Part shown: positions 1 to 6,062 of the stretch, one piece after another
How the letters are laid out: each line of letters starts with the position of its first letter
Numbering within the stretch: position 1 is the first letter of the stretch
Source of the DNA: Chitinophaga pinensis
Lineage (GTDB): Bacteria; Bacteroidota; Bacteroidia; NS11-12g; UBA9320
Length of the DNA: 6,615 nucleotides
Reading direction: 5' to 3'
NCBI GenBank assembly: GCA_945890595.1
Contig: CAMDCQ010000136.1
Span: 1-6,615, forward strand
Translations under genes and position numbers: made by a program
The notes under the pieces: model-generated
Told to the model about the DNA's origin: nothing
The model's database searches: none
The model's input: the letters and a program-made list of their open reading frames with translations, nothing else

Positions 1-902
1 ACTAATGCGATACTTTTTTGCGTTAAACTAAATTCATTAAGCATATCGTTAGCTGATTTTGACTCATTGGTAATGAGAATTGGAATTAAAATAGATTTAA
101 TCGTTTTAGGCTTTTTATGCAAATCTAAGTGATGTGCATACCCGATAATATTATCCATATTATCTTTATAAACCAAAATTTTAGAATGTTGTGAAGCAAT
201 AAACAATTGCTCCAATTCTTTTACAGTGCTAGATAGTTCAATAGCTGTAATTGCGGTACGTGACACTAAACAGTCTCTAACCTTCACGTTTCCAAAGTCT
301 AATGCATTCTTTAAAATATCAGTATCTACCTCATTATCTTCTCCTTCATGACTATTATGAGAAGACTGCGAGATAAAATGATCTAAATCTACTTTACTAA
401 ATTGTGGCGTTTGTTCTGTAAAATCTGTTTTAAAAATTTTACTTAAAATCGTATTACTAAGCCATATTACAAACTGAACAAGTGGCCATAACACAAAGTA
501 GAAAACTTGAAACGGATAAATAAGAACGCTCAAAATACCACTTGGGTTGAGTCTAAAAAGTGCTTTTGGTAAAAATTCTGCAGTAACCACAACCACTAAT
601 GTTGAAACTAGTGTAGCTATAATAAGTGCAGGTACAGGACCCACATAACTTTCAATTGTGGGACGCAACAGCTCTTCCATAAAGATACCATAAATTACCA
701 AGGCAACATTGTTTCCTACCAAAATTGTACTAATAAATTTAGAGGGATTTTTAAGATATCCCGAGCATATACGAGCCCAACGTTTTCCATGATTACTTTT
801 CAGTTCCACCCGCAACTTATTGGCCGTGATAAAAGCAATCTCCAATCCAGAGAAAAACCCTGACAAGATCAAGGTTGTGATAACTATAGCAAGAGGCGAC
901 AT
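1..902 (-). CDS. CNNM/CorC (HlyC) family DUF21-CBS membrane protein, 3' end outside window
   Basis: The reading frame opens at ATG 902-900 on the minus strand and stays open to the window edge, giving 300 complete codons and no stop. The order of parts fits the DUF21-CBS family (often called hemolysin or CorC; several members are linked to Mg/Co transport or efflux). Hydrophobic segments lie at about residues 3-24, 56-75, 91-109 and 122-149. The first carries the family signature FFSGLEIAFITANKLR (16-31), and TAEFLPKALF (107-116) matches the usual GEILPKT stretch. A cytoplasmic CBS domain starts near VRDCLVSRTAI (208-218) and includes HSKILVYKDNMDNIIGY (239-255). The second CBS motif and the C-terminal CorC_HlyC domain would lie beyond position 1. 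The short N-terminus argues against the gliding protein GldE, which usually has a longer leader before this domain. The transported ion cannot be told from sequence. It is divergent from the molybdoenzyme cluster and probably unrelated to it. Confidence 0.9.
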   Translation of the reverse strand, partial: MSPLAIVITTLILSGFFSGLEIAFITANKLRVELKSNHGKRWARICSGYLKNPSKFISTILVGNNVALVIYGIFMEELLRPTIESYVGPVPALIIATLVSTLVVVVTAEFLPKALFRLNPSGILSVLIYPFQVFYFVLWPLVQFVIWLSNTILSKIFKTDFTEQTPQFSKVDLDHFISQSSHNSHEGEDNEVDTDILKNALDFGNVKVRDCLVSRTAITAIELSSTVKELEQLFIASQHSKILVYKDNMDNIIGYAHHLDLHKKPKTIKSILIPILITNESKSANDMLNEFSLTQKSIAL

Positions 903-912
903 CTATTGTGGG

Positions 913-920
913 CAAAAATA
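913..920 (-). promoter_or_regulatory. candidate Bacteroidota -7 box for the DUF21-CBS gene
   Basis: On the minus strand the bases read TATTTTTG, a full match to the Bacteroidota -7 consensus TANNTTTG, ten bases before the ATG at 902. A TTTTAG stretch about 20 bases further upstream is only a weak stand-in for the usual TTG/TTTG -33 element. If the box is real, transcription would start only a few bases before the start codon, so the mRNA would be nearly leaderless. The match is six fixed bases in AT-rich DNA and could be chance. Confidence 0.3.
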
Positions 921-928
921 CGTGATTC

Positions 929-941
929 CTTAATCATTAAG
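929..941. repeat. perfect 6-bp inverted repeat in the divergent intergenic region
   Basis: CTTAATCATTAAG reads as two perfect 6-bp arms around one central base. It sits just upstream of the candidate -7 box at 913-920, where a regulator could sit over the core promoter of the leftward gene, and between the two divergent genes. Size and symmetry fit a small operator, but AT-rich palindromes of this length also arise by chance. No regulator gene is seen in the window. Confidence 0.25.
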
Positions 942-1011
942 CTAAAATATCCAATCTCTCTGAATTAAAAACACCAAGTTGTTCGTGATCAAGCAATTTA
1001 ATTTCGCGACA

Positions 1012-1019
1012 TATTTTTG
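1012..1019 (+). promoter_or_regulatory. candidate Bacteroidota -7 box for the cyclophilin-fdhD gene string
   Basis: TATTTTTG matches TANNTTTG and is the same octamer found on the opposite strand at 913-920. No TTG/TTTG stands at the usual distance upstream (the nearest is about 30 bases away at 979-981), so the call rests on the -7 box alone. Transcription from here would begin near 1025 and give a leader of about 45-70 bases, depending on which ATG is used. It would serve the cyclophilin and, by close spacing, the next two genes including fdhD. Confidence 0.35.
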
Positions 1020-1096
1020 AATATATTCGTTGTTTATATACAATAACGCAGAAAATTTAAATACGTAATATGATGTCTTTATTTTACAACAACCGC

Positions 1097-1723
1097 ATGA
1101 AAAATGTACTCCTTGCCACCGTAATCATATCTCTTACCCTACAATCATGTAAGAAAGACGTGCCAGCAGATGAGCCAACCTTTGAAGTCATTCAAGTCAC
1201 GACTGATTTTGGGAATATTTACCTCGATTTATATGAAGAGACACCTTTACATCAGCACAATTTTGATAGCTTGGTGCGCGCTGCGTTTTACGACAGCACT
1301 GAATTTCACCGATGTGTCGATAATTTTGTAATACAAGGAGGCAGTCCATCCAGTAAAGACGGTAACAGGAATAATGACGGGAGTGGCGGCCCTGGCTATA
1401 CCGTACCTGCAGAGATTGACTCTACCCAATTTAAACATTTTTACGGCGCATTAGCTGCTGCCAGAAATGGCAACATGACTAACCCTAGTCGCAAATCTAG
1501 CGGATCACAGTTTTATATCGTGACGGATACAAGTGGTGCTCATTTCTTAGACGGTGAATACACTACCTTTGGAAAAGTTTTAGCAGGAATGGACGTCGCT
1601 AAAACAATCGAACGTCAACCTAAAAATTCGAATGGCTTGCCTACTACACGAATTAAAATGTACATACAATACGTTACCTTGACTCAATCGCAATTAAACC
1701 AACTCGGTATAATACTAGACTAA
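1097..1723 (+). CDS. lipoprotein cyclophilin-type peptidyl-prolyl cis-trans isomerase
   Basis: This is a 208-residue cyclophilin, which catalyses cis-trans isomerisation at Xaa-Pro bonds and here probably acts outside the cytoplasmic membrane. I chose ATG 1097 because it begins a compact lipoprotein signal: MKN, a hydrophobic run, then LQSC with the lipidated Cys at residue 18. An in-frame ATG at 1070 would add nine residues (MMSLFYNNR) before it and cannot be excluded. Cyclophilin motifs are clear: FHRCVDNFVIQGG (70-82) with the catalytic Arg72 and Gln80, GGPGYTVPAEI (97-107), GALAAARNGN (117-126), SSGSQFYIV (134-142) and FLDGEYTTFGKV (150-161). The human CypA positions Phe113, Trp121 and His126 appear as Tyr140, Phe150 and Tyr155, as happens in bacterial members. 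The mature N-terminus CKKD resembles Bacteroidota lipoprotein export signals only loosely. The next gene starts one base after the stop, so it is probably transcribed together with fdhD. Confidence 0.92.
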   Translation: MKNVLLATVIISLTLQSCKKDVPADEPTFEVIQVTTDFGNIYLDLYEETPLHQHNFDSLVRAAFYDSTEFHRCVDNFVIQGGSPSSKDGNRNNDGSGGPGYTVPAEIDSTQFKHFYGALAAARNGNMTNPSRKSSGSQFYIVTDTSGAHFLDGEYTTFGKVLAGMDVAKTIERQPKNSNGLPTTRIKMYIQYVTLTQSQLNQLGIILD

Positions 1724-1724
1724 T

Positions 1725-2075
1725 ATGAAAATTAGAATTCAAGGAGATTCGGTGCGATTTAGACTTTCACGTACCGAAGTAACTGAGTTAGTAAATCAAG
1801 GAGAAACTTGGTCTAAATGCGAATTTCATACAGGTGAATTGATTTACGGTTTAGTTACGTCAGAAGATAAATCCATGACTTGTATTTTTGACAATGGAAA
1901 GATTACAGCAAAAATACCAAGATTATTACTGCATAGTTGGGATTCTGATGATAGAGTAGGATTTGATGCTACAGCTGACGGACTTTTCATCCTTGTTGAA
2001 AAAGATTGGCAATGCTTAAAACCACGAGTTAATGAAGATGAGACTAACCTGTTTATAAATCCGCAATCGCTTTAA
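1725..2075 (+). CDS. 116-residue conserved-type protein of unknown function, linked to fdhD
   Basis: The gene encodes a small soluble protein without signal peptide or membrane segment. It starts one base after the cyclophilin stop and ends six bases before fdhD, so all three are almost surely one transcript. The N-terminus (MKIRIQGDSVRFRLSRTEV) and the C-terminal stretch with WQCLKPR (95-101) and an acidic tail ending NPQSL look like a family I associate with Bacteroidota genomes, often beside formate-dehydrogenase genes. I recall it as a domain of unknown function, possibly DUF7009, but cannot verify the number. Its alternating short polar and hydrophobic stretches suggest a mostly beta-sheet fold. 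Cysteines at about residues 32, 52 and 97 form no CxxC pair. Its place next to fdhD suggests a role in cofactor handling or in maturing the molybdoenzyme, but that is inference from position only. Confidence 0.8.
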   Translation: MKIRIQGDSVRFRLSRTEVTELVNQGETWSKCEFHTGELIYGLVTSEDKSMTCIFDNGKITAKIPRLLLHSWDSDDRVGFDATADGLFILVEKDWQCLKPRVNEDETNLFINPQSL

Positions 2076-2081
2076 GCCCCT

Positions 2082-2885
2082 ATGTCAGAAAAGAGGATTG
2101 AAGGTCTACACGAAATTAAAATTACGAGAATAAGGAACGGAGAAATCCAAGAACAAGACGATGTAGTAGCAGTAGAAGCGCCTTTAGAAATTCAAATTCA
2201 ACATATTGACGAGCAGAAACCTACCGCTATTTCTGTAACTATGCGCACTCCAGGCGATGACGAAGAACTTGCGCTAGGCTTTTTATTTACCGAGGGTTTA
2301 CTGTACGCCTACTCACAAATTAAGGCGGTAAAATACTCAGGCGATAACATTATTAAAATCTACTTGAATAAAGATGTAAAAATCAAACTGCAAAAAATAG
2401 AACGAAATTTTTATACTACGAGTAGTTGCGGCGTATGTGGAAAGGCCAGCATCGAGGCGATACACACTAAAACACAATTCCACTTTAAAAACAAATTAGT
2501 CCTTCAAGATTCTGTTCTACACGGCTTGAAAAAAACGTTAAACGAAAAGCAATCCTTATTCACCGCTACAGGAGGGATTCATGCAGCAGCACTTTTTAGT
2601 TTAGACGGGGAATTGGAAATTATGCATGAAGATGTTGGCAGACACAATGCATTGGATAAAGTCATAGGTGAATCGTTCAGAAAAAACAGATTACCCTTAG
2701 AGGATAAAATCCTTCTTTTAAGTGGTAGAGCAAGTTTTGAATTGGTTCAAAAAGCTACAATGGCAGGTATTTCAACCATTATATCTGTGGGCGCACCAAG
2801 CAGTTTAGCGGTAGATTTGGCTCGTGAAAATGGACAGACACTAATTGGCTTTCTAAAAGAGAATAGCTATAACATCTATAGCTGA
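2082..2885 (+). CDS. fdhD: formate dehydrogenase accessory sulfurtransferase FdhD
   Basis: FdhD takes sulfur from a cysteine desulfurase (IscS in E. coli) and passes it to the bis-MGD cofactor, which formate-dehydrogenase-type enzymes need for activity. At 267 residues it is a normal full-length member. The sulfur-carrying CxxC motif is TTSSCGVCGKAS (112-123), with Cys116 and Cys119 equivalent to Cys121 and Cys124 of E. coli FdhD. Other family blocks are present: RTPGDDEELALGFLFTEG (55-72), FTATGGIHAAALF (160-172), HEDVGRHNALDKVIG (182-196), LLSGRASFELVQKA (212-225) and the tail around SLAVDLARENGQTLIGF. ATG 2082 is the natural start, six bases after the preceding stop. The evident client is the oxidoreductase encoded 103 bp downstream. 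A 7-bp hairpin lies over the stop codon. Confidence 0.97.
   Translation: MSEKRIEGLHEIKITRIRNGEIQEQDDVVAVEAPLEIQIQHIDEQKPTAISVTMRTPGDDEELALGFLFTEGLLYAYSQIKAVKYSGDNIIKIYLNKDVKIKLQKIERNFYTTSSCGVCGKASIEAIHTKTQFHFKNKLVLQDSVLHGLKKTLNEKQSLFTATGGIHAAALFSLDGELEIMHEDVGRHNALDKVIGESFRKNRLPLEDKILLLSGRASFELVQKATMAGISTIISVGAPSSLAVDLARENGQTLIGFLKENSYNIYS
2865..2883 (+). terminator. hairpin over the fdhD stop codon, possible weak terminator or attenuator
   Basis: AGCTATA (2865-2871) and TATAGCT (2877-2883) are perfect 7-bp arms around a 5-base loop, and a U-G pair (2864 with 2884) would extend the RNA stem. The stem contains the first base of the fdhD TGA. The bases after it (2886 onward) are AT-rich but have no unbroken T run, so this is a poor intrinsic terminator. 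It may slow or partly stop transcription before the oxidoreductase gene, or protect the upstream mRNA end. A chance structure is possible. Confidence 0.3.
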
Positions 2886-2940
2886 TTAAAAACATTTATT
2901 TTATGATAACCCTTTCTCTGGTGCACATAATACTTCCCTC

Positions 2941-2962
2941 TTTGATTTTTTAGTGAATCAAA
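2941..2962. repeat. 7-bp inverted repeat upstream of the oxidoreductase gene, candidate operator
   Basis: TTTGATT (2941-2947) and AATCAAA (2956-2962) are perfect inverted arms separated by 8 bases. The half-sites contain TTGAT/ATCAA as in FNR-type boxes, but the spacing (10 bases between the 5-base cores instead of 4) does not fit FNR. It lies 10 bases before the candidate -7 box at 2972, a position where a bound protein could act on the promoter. The regulator is unknown. Confidence 0.3.
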
Positions 2963-2971
2963 TCATTTAAC

Positions 2972-2979
2972 TACATTTG
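2972..2979 (+). promoter_or_regulatory. candidate Bacteroidota -7 box for the oxidoreductase gene
   Basis: TACATTTG is a full TANNTTTG match ten bases before ATG 2989. The -33 region is weak: TTTTTAG (2946-2952) stands at the right 19-base distance, whereas a true TTTG (2941-2944) is 27 bases away. If used, transcription would begin around 2985, leaving a leader of only a few bases. This supports ATG 2989 as the real start, since the in-frame TTG at 2977 would fall inside the promoter box. Confidence 0.4.
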
Positions 2980-2988
2980 AAATTCACA

Positions 2989-5277
2989 ATGTCTAGTCCA
3001 AAAATAGAAATAGAAAACTTTGACTACACAGGTCTTATTCTAAAAGAACCGAAAGAAAAAGCTGTAGGTATTCCAGCTATTATTTCTTCGGTAAAGCATA
3101 TGGCTATGTATATGGACCCTGTTGATGCATTTAAACTGAGTTTAAAAATAAATCAAAAAGGTGGATTTGATTGCCCAGGCTGTGCATGGCCAGATCCAGA
3201 TGACGATCGATCTGCGATAGGCGAATACTGCGAGAACGGCATAAAAGCGATTGCCGAAGAAGCGACTAAAAAGTCACTAACAGCAGCATATTTCGCGAAG
3301 CATTCGGTTGCTGAAATTTCTAAATTGTCCGACTTTGAGATAGGCAAATTGGGACGGCTAACTGAACCTATGATACTAAAAACGGGGGCTACACATTACG
3401 AACCTATACAATGGAACGATGCTTTTTCATTAATTGCTAAAGAACTAAATGCACTAGCAACTCCAGACGACGCGATTTTCTATACCAGCGGAAGAACAAG
3501 CAATGAAGCGGCTTACTTATACCAACTTTTTATTAGAGCATTTGGTACAAACAATCTACCGGATTGCTCTAACATGTGTCACGAAAGTAGTGGAGTAGGT
3601 TTGACAGAAACCGTAGGAGTTGGTAAAGGATCTGTTACCTTAGCTGATTTGTATGAGGCAGAAATAATAATGGTTATGGGACAAAATCCTGGGACAAATC
3701 ACCCCCGTATGCTCGGCGCATTAGAAAAATGCAAAGAAAACGGAGGCAAGATAATTACGGTAAATCCAATACCTGAAGCGGGTATGGTGAACTTTATAGA
3801 TCCACAATCTCCTTTGAGAATCTTAAAAGGGGGAACTGCGCTCACAGACCTTTATGTGCCAGTTCAGTTAAATGGTGATGTGGCATTCTTAAAAGCCGTA
3901 ATGCTAATACTCCTCGCAAAAGAAGATGCTGGAGAAAACGTTTTTGATCTCGAATTTATTAAACGTTACACGTCAAACTATGAAGCTCTCATCGCGGATC
4001 TACGAACCTATACCATCCAAGAATGTGCAAAAGAGAGTGGTGTTGATTTAATCCTAATTAAAGAAGCAGCGGACCTAATAGCATCTAATCAAAAAATTAT
4101 TATTTGCTGGGCCATGGGATTAACACAGCAAGAAAATGGAGTAAGCAATATTCAAGAAATTGTTAATCTCTTATTACTTAGAGGTGCCATTGGTAAGCCA
4201 GGAGCCGGCACATGTCCGGTACGTGGACACAGCAATGTGCAAGGCGACAGAACAATGGGGATATGGGAAGCTCCTAGACCGGAATTCTTAGATAAGCTAG
4301 ATCAAGTACATGGCATAAAATCACCTCGGGAGCACGGTTATCACGTAGTATCTGCTATTGAGGCAATGCATGCTGAAAAAGGAAAAGTATTTTTTGCTAT
4401 GGGTGGCAATTTTTTAAGTGCCTCGCCTGACACGCATTTCACAGCTCAAGCGTTACAAAACTGCAGGTTAACTGCCCATGTTAGCACTAAGCTAAATCGG
4501 TCACATTTAATAACCGGGCAACAAGCCCTTATTCTTCCCTGCTTAGGCAGAACGGATAAAGACGTGCAAGCAAATGGCGAACAATTTGTGAGTTGCGAAA
4601 ACAGTATGGGCGTCGTACAAAGTTCACAAGGAATTTTAACACCGCCAAGTAAACAGCTACAAAGTGAAGTTGCTATTGTCGCACAAATGGCGTCATCAAC
4701 ATTGAAAAACACGAACATTCCTTGGTTAAATATGGCGAGTAATTATGATAACATAAGAGACGCCATTGAACAGGTTATTCCCGGTTTTGAAGATTATAAT
4801 GTGCGTATTCGCAAATCTGGGGGTTTTTATTTGCCCAACGGAGCAAGAGAAAGAAAGTTTAACACTGAAAATGGCAAAGCAAATTTTACTGTCCATAAAC
4901 TCCCAAAACACCGATTGGGAGATGGAGAATATTTTATGATGACGATTAGGAGTCACGACCAATATAACACCACCATATATGGTTTAGATGACCGATACAG
5001 AGGCATATACAATGAGCGAAGGGTAATTATGATGAACCAAAAAGACATTGATGCGAGAGGATGGCAAGCACAACAAGAAGTCAACTTATTTAGTGCGTTT
5101 AATGGTGTTAAACGAGAAGCTCGAAAGTTTTTAGTGATACCCTATCCTATACCAGTTGGCAATGTTGCGACATACTTTCCTGAAGCTAATCCACTAATTC
5201 CTATTGATTCGTTTGCTGCTAAAAGTTTTACGCCAACCAGCAAATTAGTAAAAATTACTATCGAAGAAGTATATTGA
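2989..5277 (+). CDS. FdhF/YdeP-family molybdopterin (bis-MGD) oxidoreductase, formate dehydrogenase alpha-like
   Basis: This 762-residue protein matches E. coli YdeP along its whole length as I remember that sequence, so it belongs to the FdhF/YdeP branch of the DMSO-reductase superfamily. The N-terminal block FDCPGCAWPDPDDD (60-73) and GEYCENG (78-84) gives Cys62, Cys65 and Cys81 as putative [4Fe-4S] ligands. DCSNMCHESSGVGLTE (192-207) aligns Cys197 with the selenocysteine of E. coli FdhH, so Cys is the likely Mo ligand. Cofactor-binding motifs follow: GQNPGTNHPRML (231-242), GIGxPGAG-like GAIGKPGAGTCPVRGHSNVQ (399-418), AMGGNFLSASPD (470-481), THVSTKLNRSH-like HVSTKLNRSH (497-506), and the C-terminal molydopterin-dinucleotide domain with RSHDQYNTTIYGLDDRYRG (654-672). 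There is no Tat signal or membrane helix, so it should be cytoplasmic. The substrate is unproven; formate is only one option. ATG 2989 is preferred over TTG 2977, since upstream of that a stop at 2968-2970 closes the frame. Confidence 0.93.
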   Translation: MSSPKIEIENFDYTGLILKEPKEKAVGIPAIISSVKHMAMYMDPVDAFKLSLKINQKGGFDCPGCAWPDPDDDRSAIGEYCENGIKAIAEEATKKSLTAAYFAKHSVAEISKLSDFEIGKLGRLTEPMILKTGATHYEPIQWNDAFSLIAKELNALATPDDAIFYTSGRTSNEAAYLYQLFIRAFGTNNLPDCSNMCHESSGVGLTETVGVGKGSVTLADLYEAEIIMVMGQNPGTNHPRMLGALEKCKENGGKIITVNPIPEAGMVNFIDPQSPLRILKGGTALTDLYVPVQLNGDVAFLKAVMLILLAKEDAGENVFDLEFIKRYTSNYEALIADLRTYTIQECAKESGVDLILIKEAADLIASNQKIIICWAMGLTQQENGVSNIQEIVNLLLLRGAIGKPGAGTCPVRGHSNVQGDRTMGIWEAPRPEFLDKLDQVHGIKSPREHGYHVVSAIEAMHAEKGKVFFAMGGNFLSASPDTHFTAQALQNCRLTAHVSTKLNRSHLITGQQALILPCLGRTDKDVQANGEQFVSCENSMGVVQSSQGILTPPSKQLQSEVAIVAQMASSTLKNTNIPWLNMASNYDNIRDAIEQVIPGFEDYNVRIRKSGGFYLPNGARERKFNTENGKANFTVHKLPKHRLGDGEYFMMTIRSHDQYNTTIYGLDDRYRGIYNERRVIMMNQKDIDARGWQAQQEVNLFSAFNGVKREARKFLVIPYPIPVGNVATYFPEANPLIPIDSFAAKSFTPTSKLVKITIEEVY

Positions 5278-5462
5278 ACCCAGTTATTACTACACACCTA
5301 GTAATCAATAGTCAACGTAATAGCTATTTCATAGGTATCTCAATGGGAATTCTGTTTAGATTACCTTTTGATTATTCCGCAGACAATTTGATAAGCACTA
5401 CGTTGATATACGGATTAGTTGGGTTTGGATTAGGTCACGCTATCTATAAAACTAAAAGTTAA
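5274..5462 (+). CDS. 62-residue two-helix membrane protein between the oxidoreductase and mobA
   Basis: I do not recognise this protein. The frame opens with TTG 5274-5276, which overlaps the oxidoreductase TGA (TTGA), an arrangement typical of translational coupling. It ends three bases before the mobA start. Two hydrophobic stretches, about residues 17-32 (YFIGISMGILFRLPF) and 39-58 (LISTTLIYGLVGFGLGHAIY, with GxGLG), would form a helical hairpin, with a short basic tail KTKS. An ATG at 5343 would give only 40 residues and cut into the first helix. Its tight packing into the cassette argues for a real gene. It could anchor the cytoplasmic oxidoreductase to the membrane or help pass electrons, but it has no cysteine and its single His-8/His-55 pair is not a recognisable haem or quinone site. 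Whether it is translated is unproven. Confidence 0.6.
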   Translation: MNPVITTHLVINSQRNSYFIGISMGILFRLPFDYSADNLISTTLIYGLVGFGLGHAIYKTKS

Positions 5463-5465
5463 ACA

Positions 5466-6056
5466 TTGGCAGATTTAATAGGCATTGTATTGATGGGTGG
5501 CAAAAGCTCAAGAATGGGGACCGATAAGTCACAACTCATTGCGAATACGTCCCTTACAAACGAAACCCAGAAGAACTTCGCCCAGTTAGCTCATGCCAAA
5601 CTTAAATGCTATGTTGGTGATGTTTTTTACTCCATAAATCAAGAGCAAAATAATCTTCATCTAAATAATACCATTATTGATGAATACCCTGAAGAAGGTC
5701 CTTTATCGGGGATAATATCCGCGCTGAGATTCACGCAAACAAGTATTCTAGTATTAGGGGTAGACGTACCACTAGTCACCAAACAAAGTATTAAAAACAT
5801 CATTGTACACCGTAATTGGGATTTACTAACCACAACCTATTACAATACAGAAACACGTATTTGGGAGCCCATGCTTAGTATTTGGGAAATTGAAACCCTT
5901 CCGTGTCTTGAAGAATACTTTACCAATGGAGGCCGTTCTATTCAACAATTCTTAAATCAATATGGAAATCAACGAGTCCAAATTTTGGATGTAAAAGAAT
6001 TCACCAACGTCAATACACCCGAAGAATATGAGCGTGTACAAGCTCAAATAGGTTAA
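5466..6056 (+). CDS. mobA: molybdenum cofactor guanylyltransferase MobA
   Basis: MobA transfers GMP from GTP to Mo-molybdopterin, the step that leads to the MGD form used by the upstream oxidoreductase. At 196 residues it has the normal length. The nucleotide-binding signature LMGGKSSRMGTDK (9-21) is complete, with the family's GG-x-S-x-R-M-G-x-D-K pattern. EEGPLSGIISAL (76-87) matches the GPLAG block, and LVLGVDVPLV (95-104) holds Asp100, the expected Mg-binding aspartate. NVNTPEEYERV (181-191) is the usual C-terminal NTPEE block. The start is TTG 5466: the frame's only nearby ATG (5493) would delete the first half of the signature. It lies three bases after the small membrane protein, so the two should share a transcript. 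The gene ends six bases from the convergent NTPase gene. Confidence 0.93.
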   Translation: MADLIGIVLMGGKSSRMGTDKSQLIANTSLTNETQKNFAQLAHAKLKCYVGDVFYSINQEQNNLHLNNTIIDEYPEEGPLSGIISALRFTQTSILVLGVDVPLVTKQSIKNIIVHRNWDLLTTTYYNTETRIWEPMLSIWEIETLPCLEEYFTNGGRSIQQFLNQYGNQRVQILDVKEFTNVNTPEEYERVQAQIG

Positions 6057-6062
6057 ATAACG

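Noticed and set aside
1..902. Gliding-motility protein GldE
   Set aside because: GldE also has DUF21 and CBS domains, but its N-terminus is longer before the first helix; the sequence here fits the general DUF21-CBS family better.
1247..1438. 63-residue minus-strand frame within the cyclophilin gene
   Set aside because: It lies wholly within a well-supported plus-strand gene and shows no recognisable motif.
2941..2962. FNR box upstream of the oxidoreductase gene
   Set aside because: The TTGAT/ATCAA cores are present but spaced by 10 bases instead of 4, so it was kept only as an unassigned inverted repeat.
2977..2988. TTG start giving a 766-residue oxidoreductase (adds MKFT)
   Set aside because: The TTG overlaps the TACATTTG -7 box, an ATG follows four codons later, and the residues MSSPK from that ATG look like normal N-termini of this family.
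3153..3347. 64-residue minus-strand frame within the oxidoreductase gene
   Set aside because: It covers the CPGC-coding region of a strongly supported gene and is a shadow frame.
3577..3579. Selenocysteine at the active site
   Set aside because: The codon at the Mo-ligand position is TGT (Cys) and the frame has no in-frame TGA before its stop at 5275-5277.
4446..4962. Two minus-strand frames (90 and 78 residues) within the oxidoreductase gene
   Set aside because: Both lie opposite conserved cofactor-binding coding sequence, have no motif and no plausible promoter or operon context.
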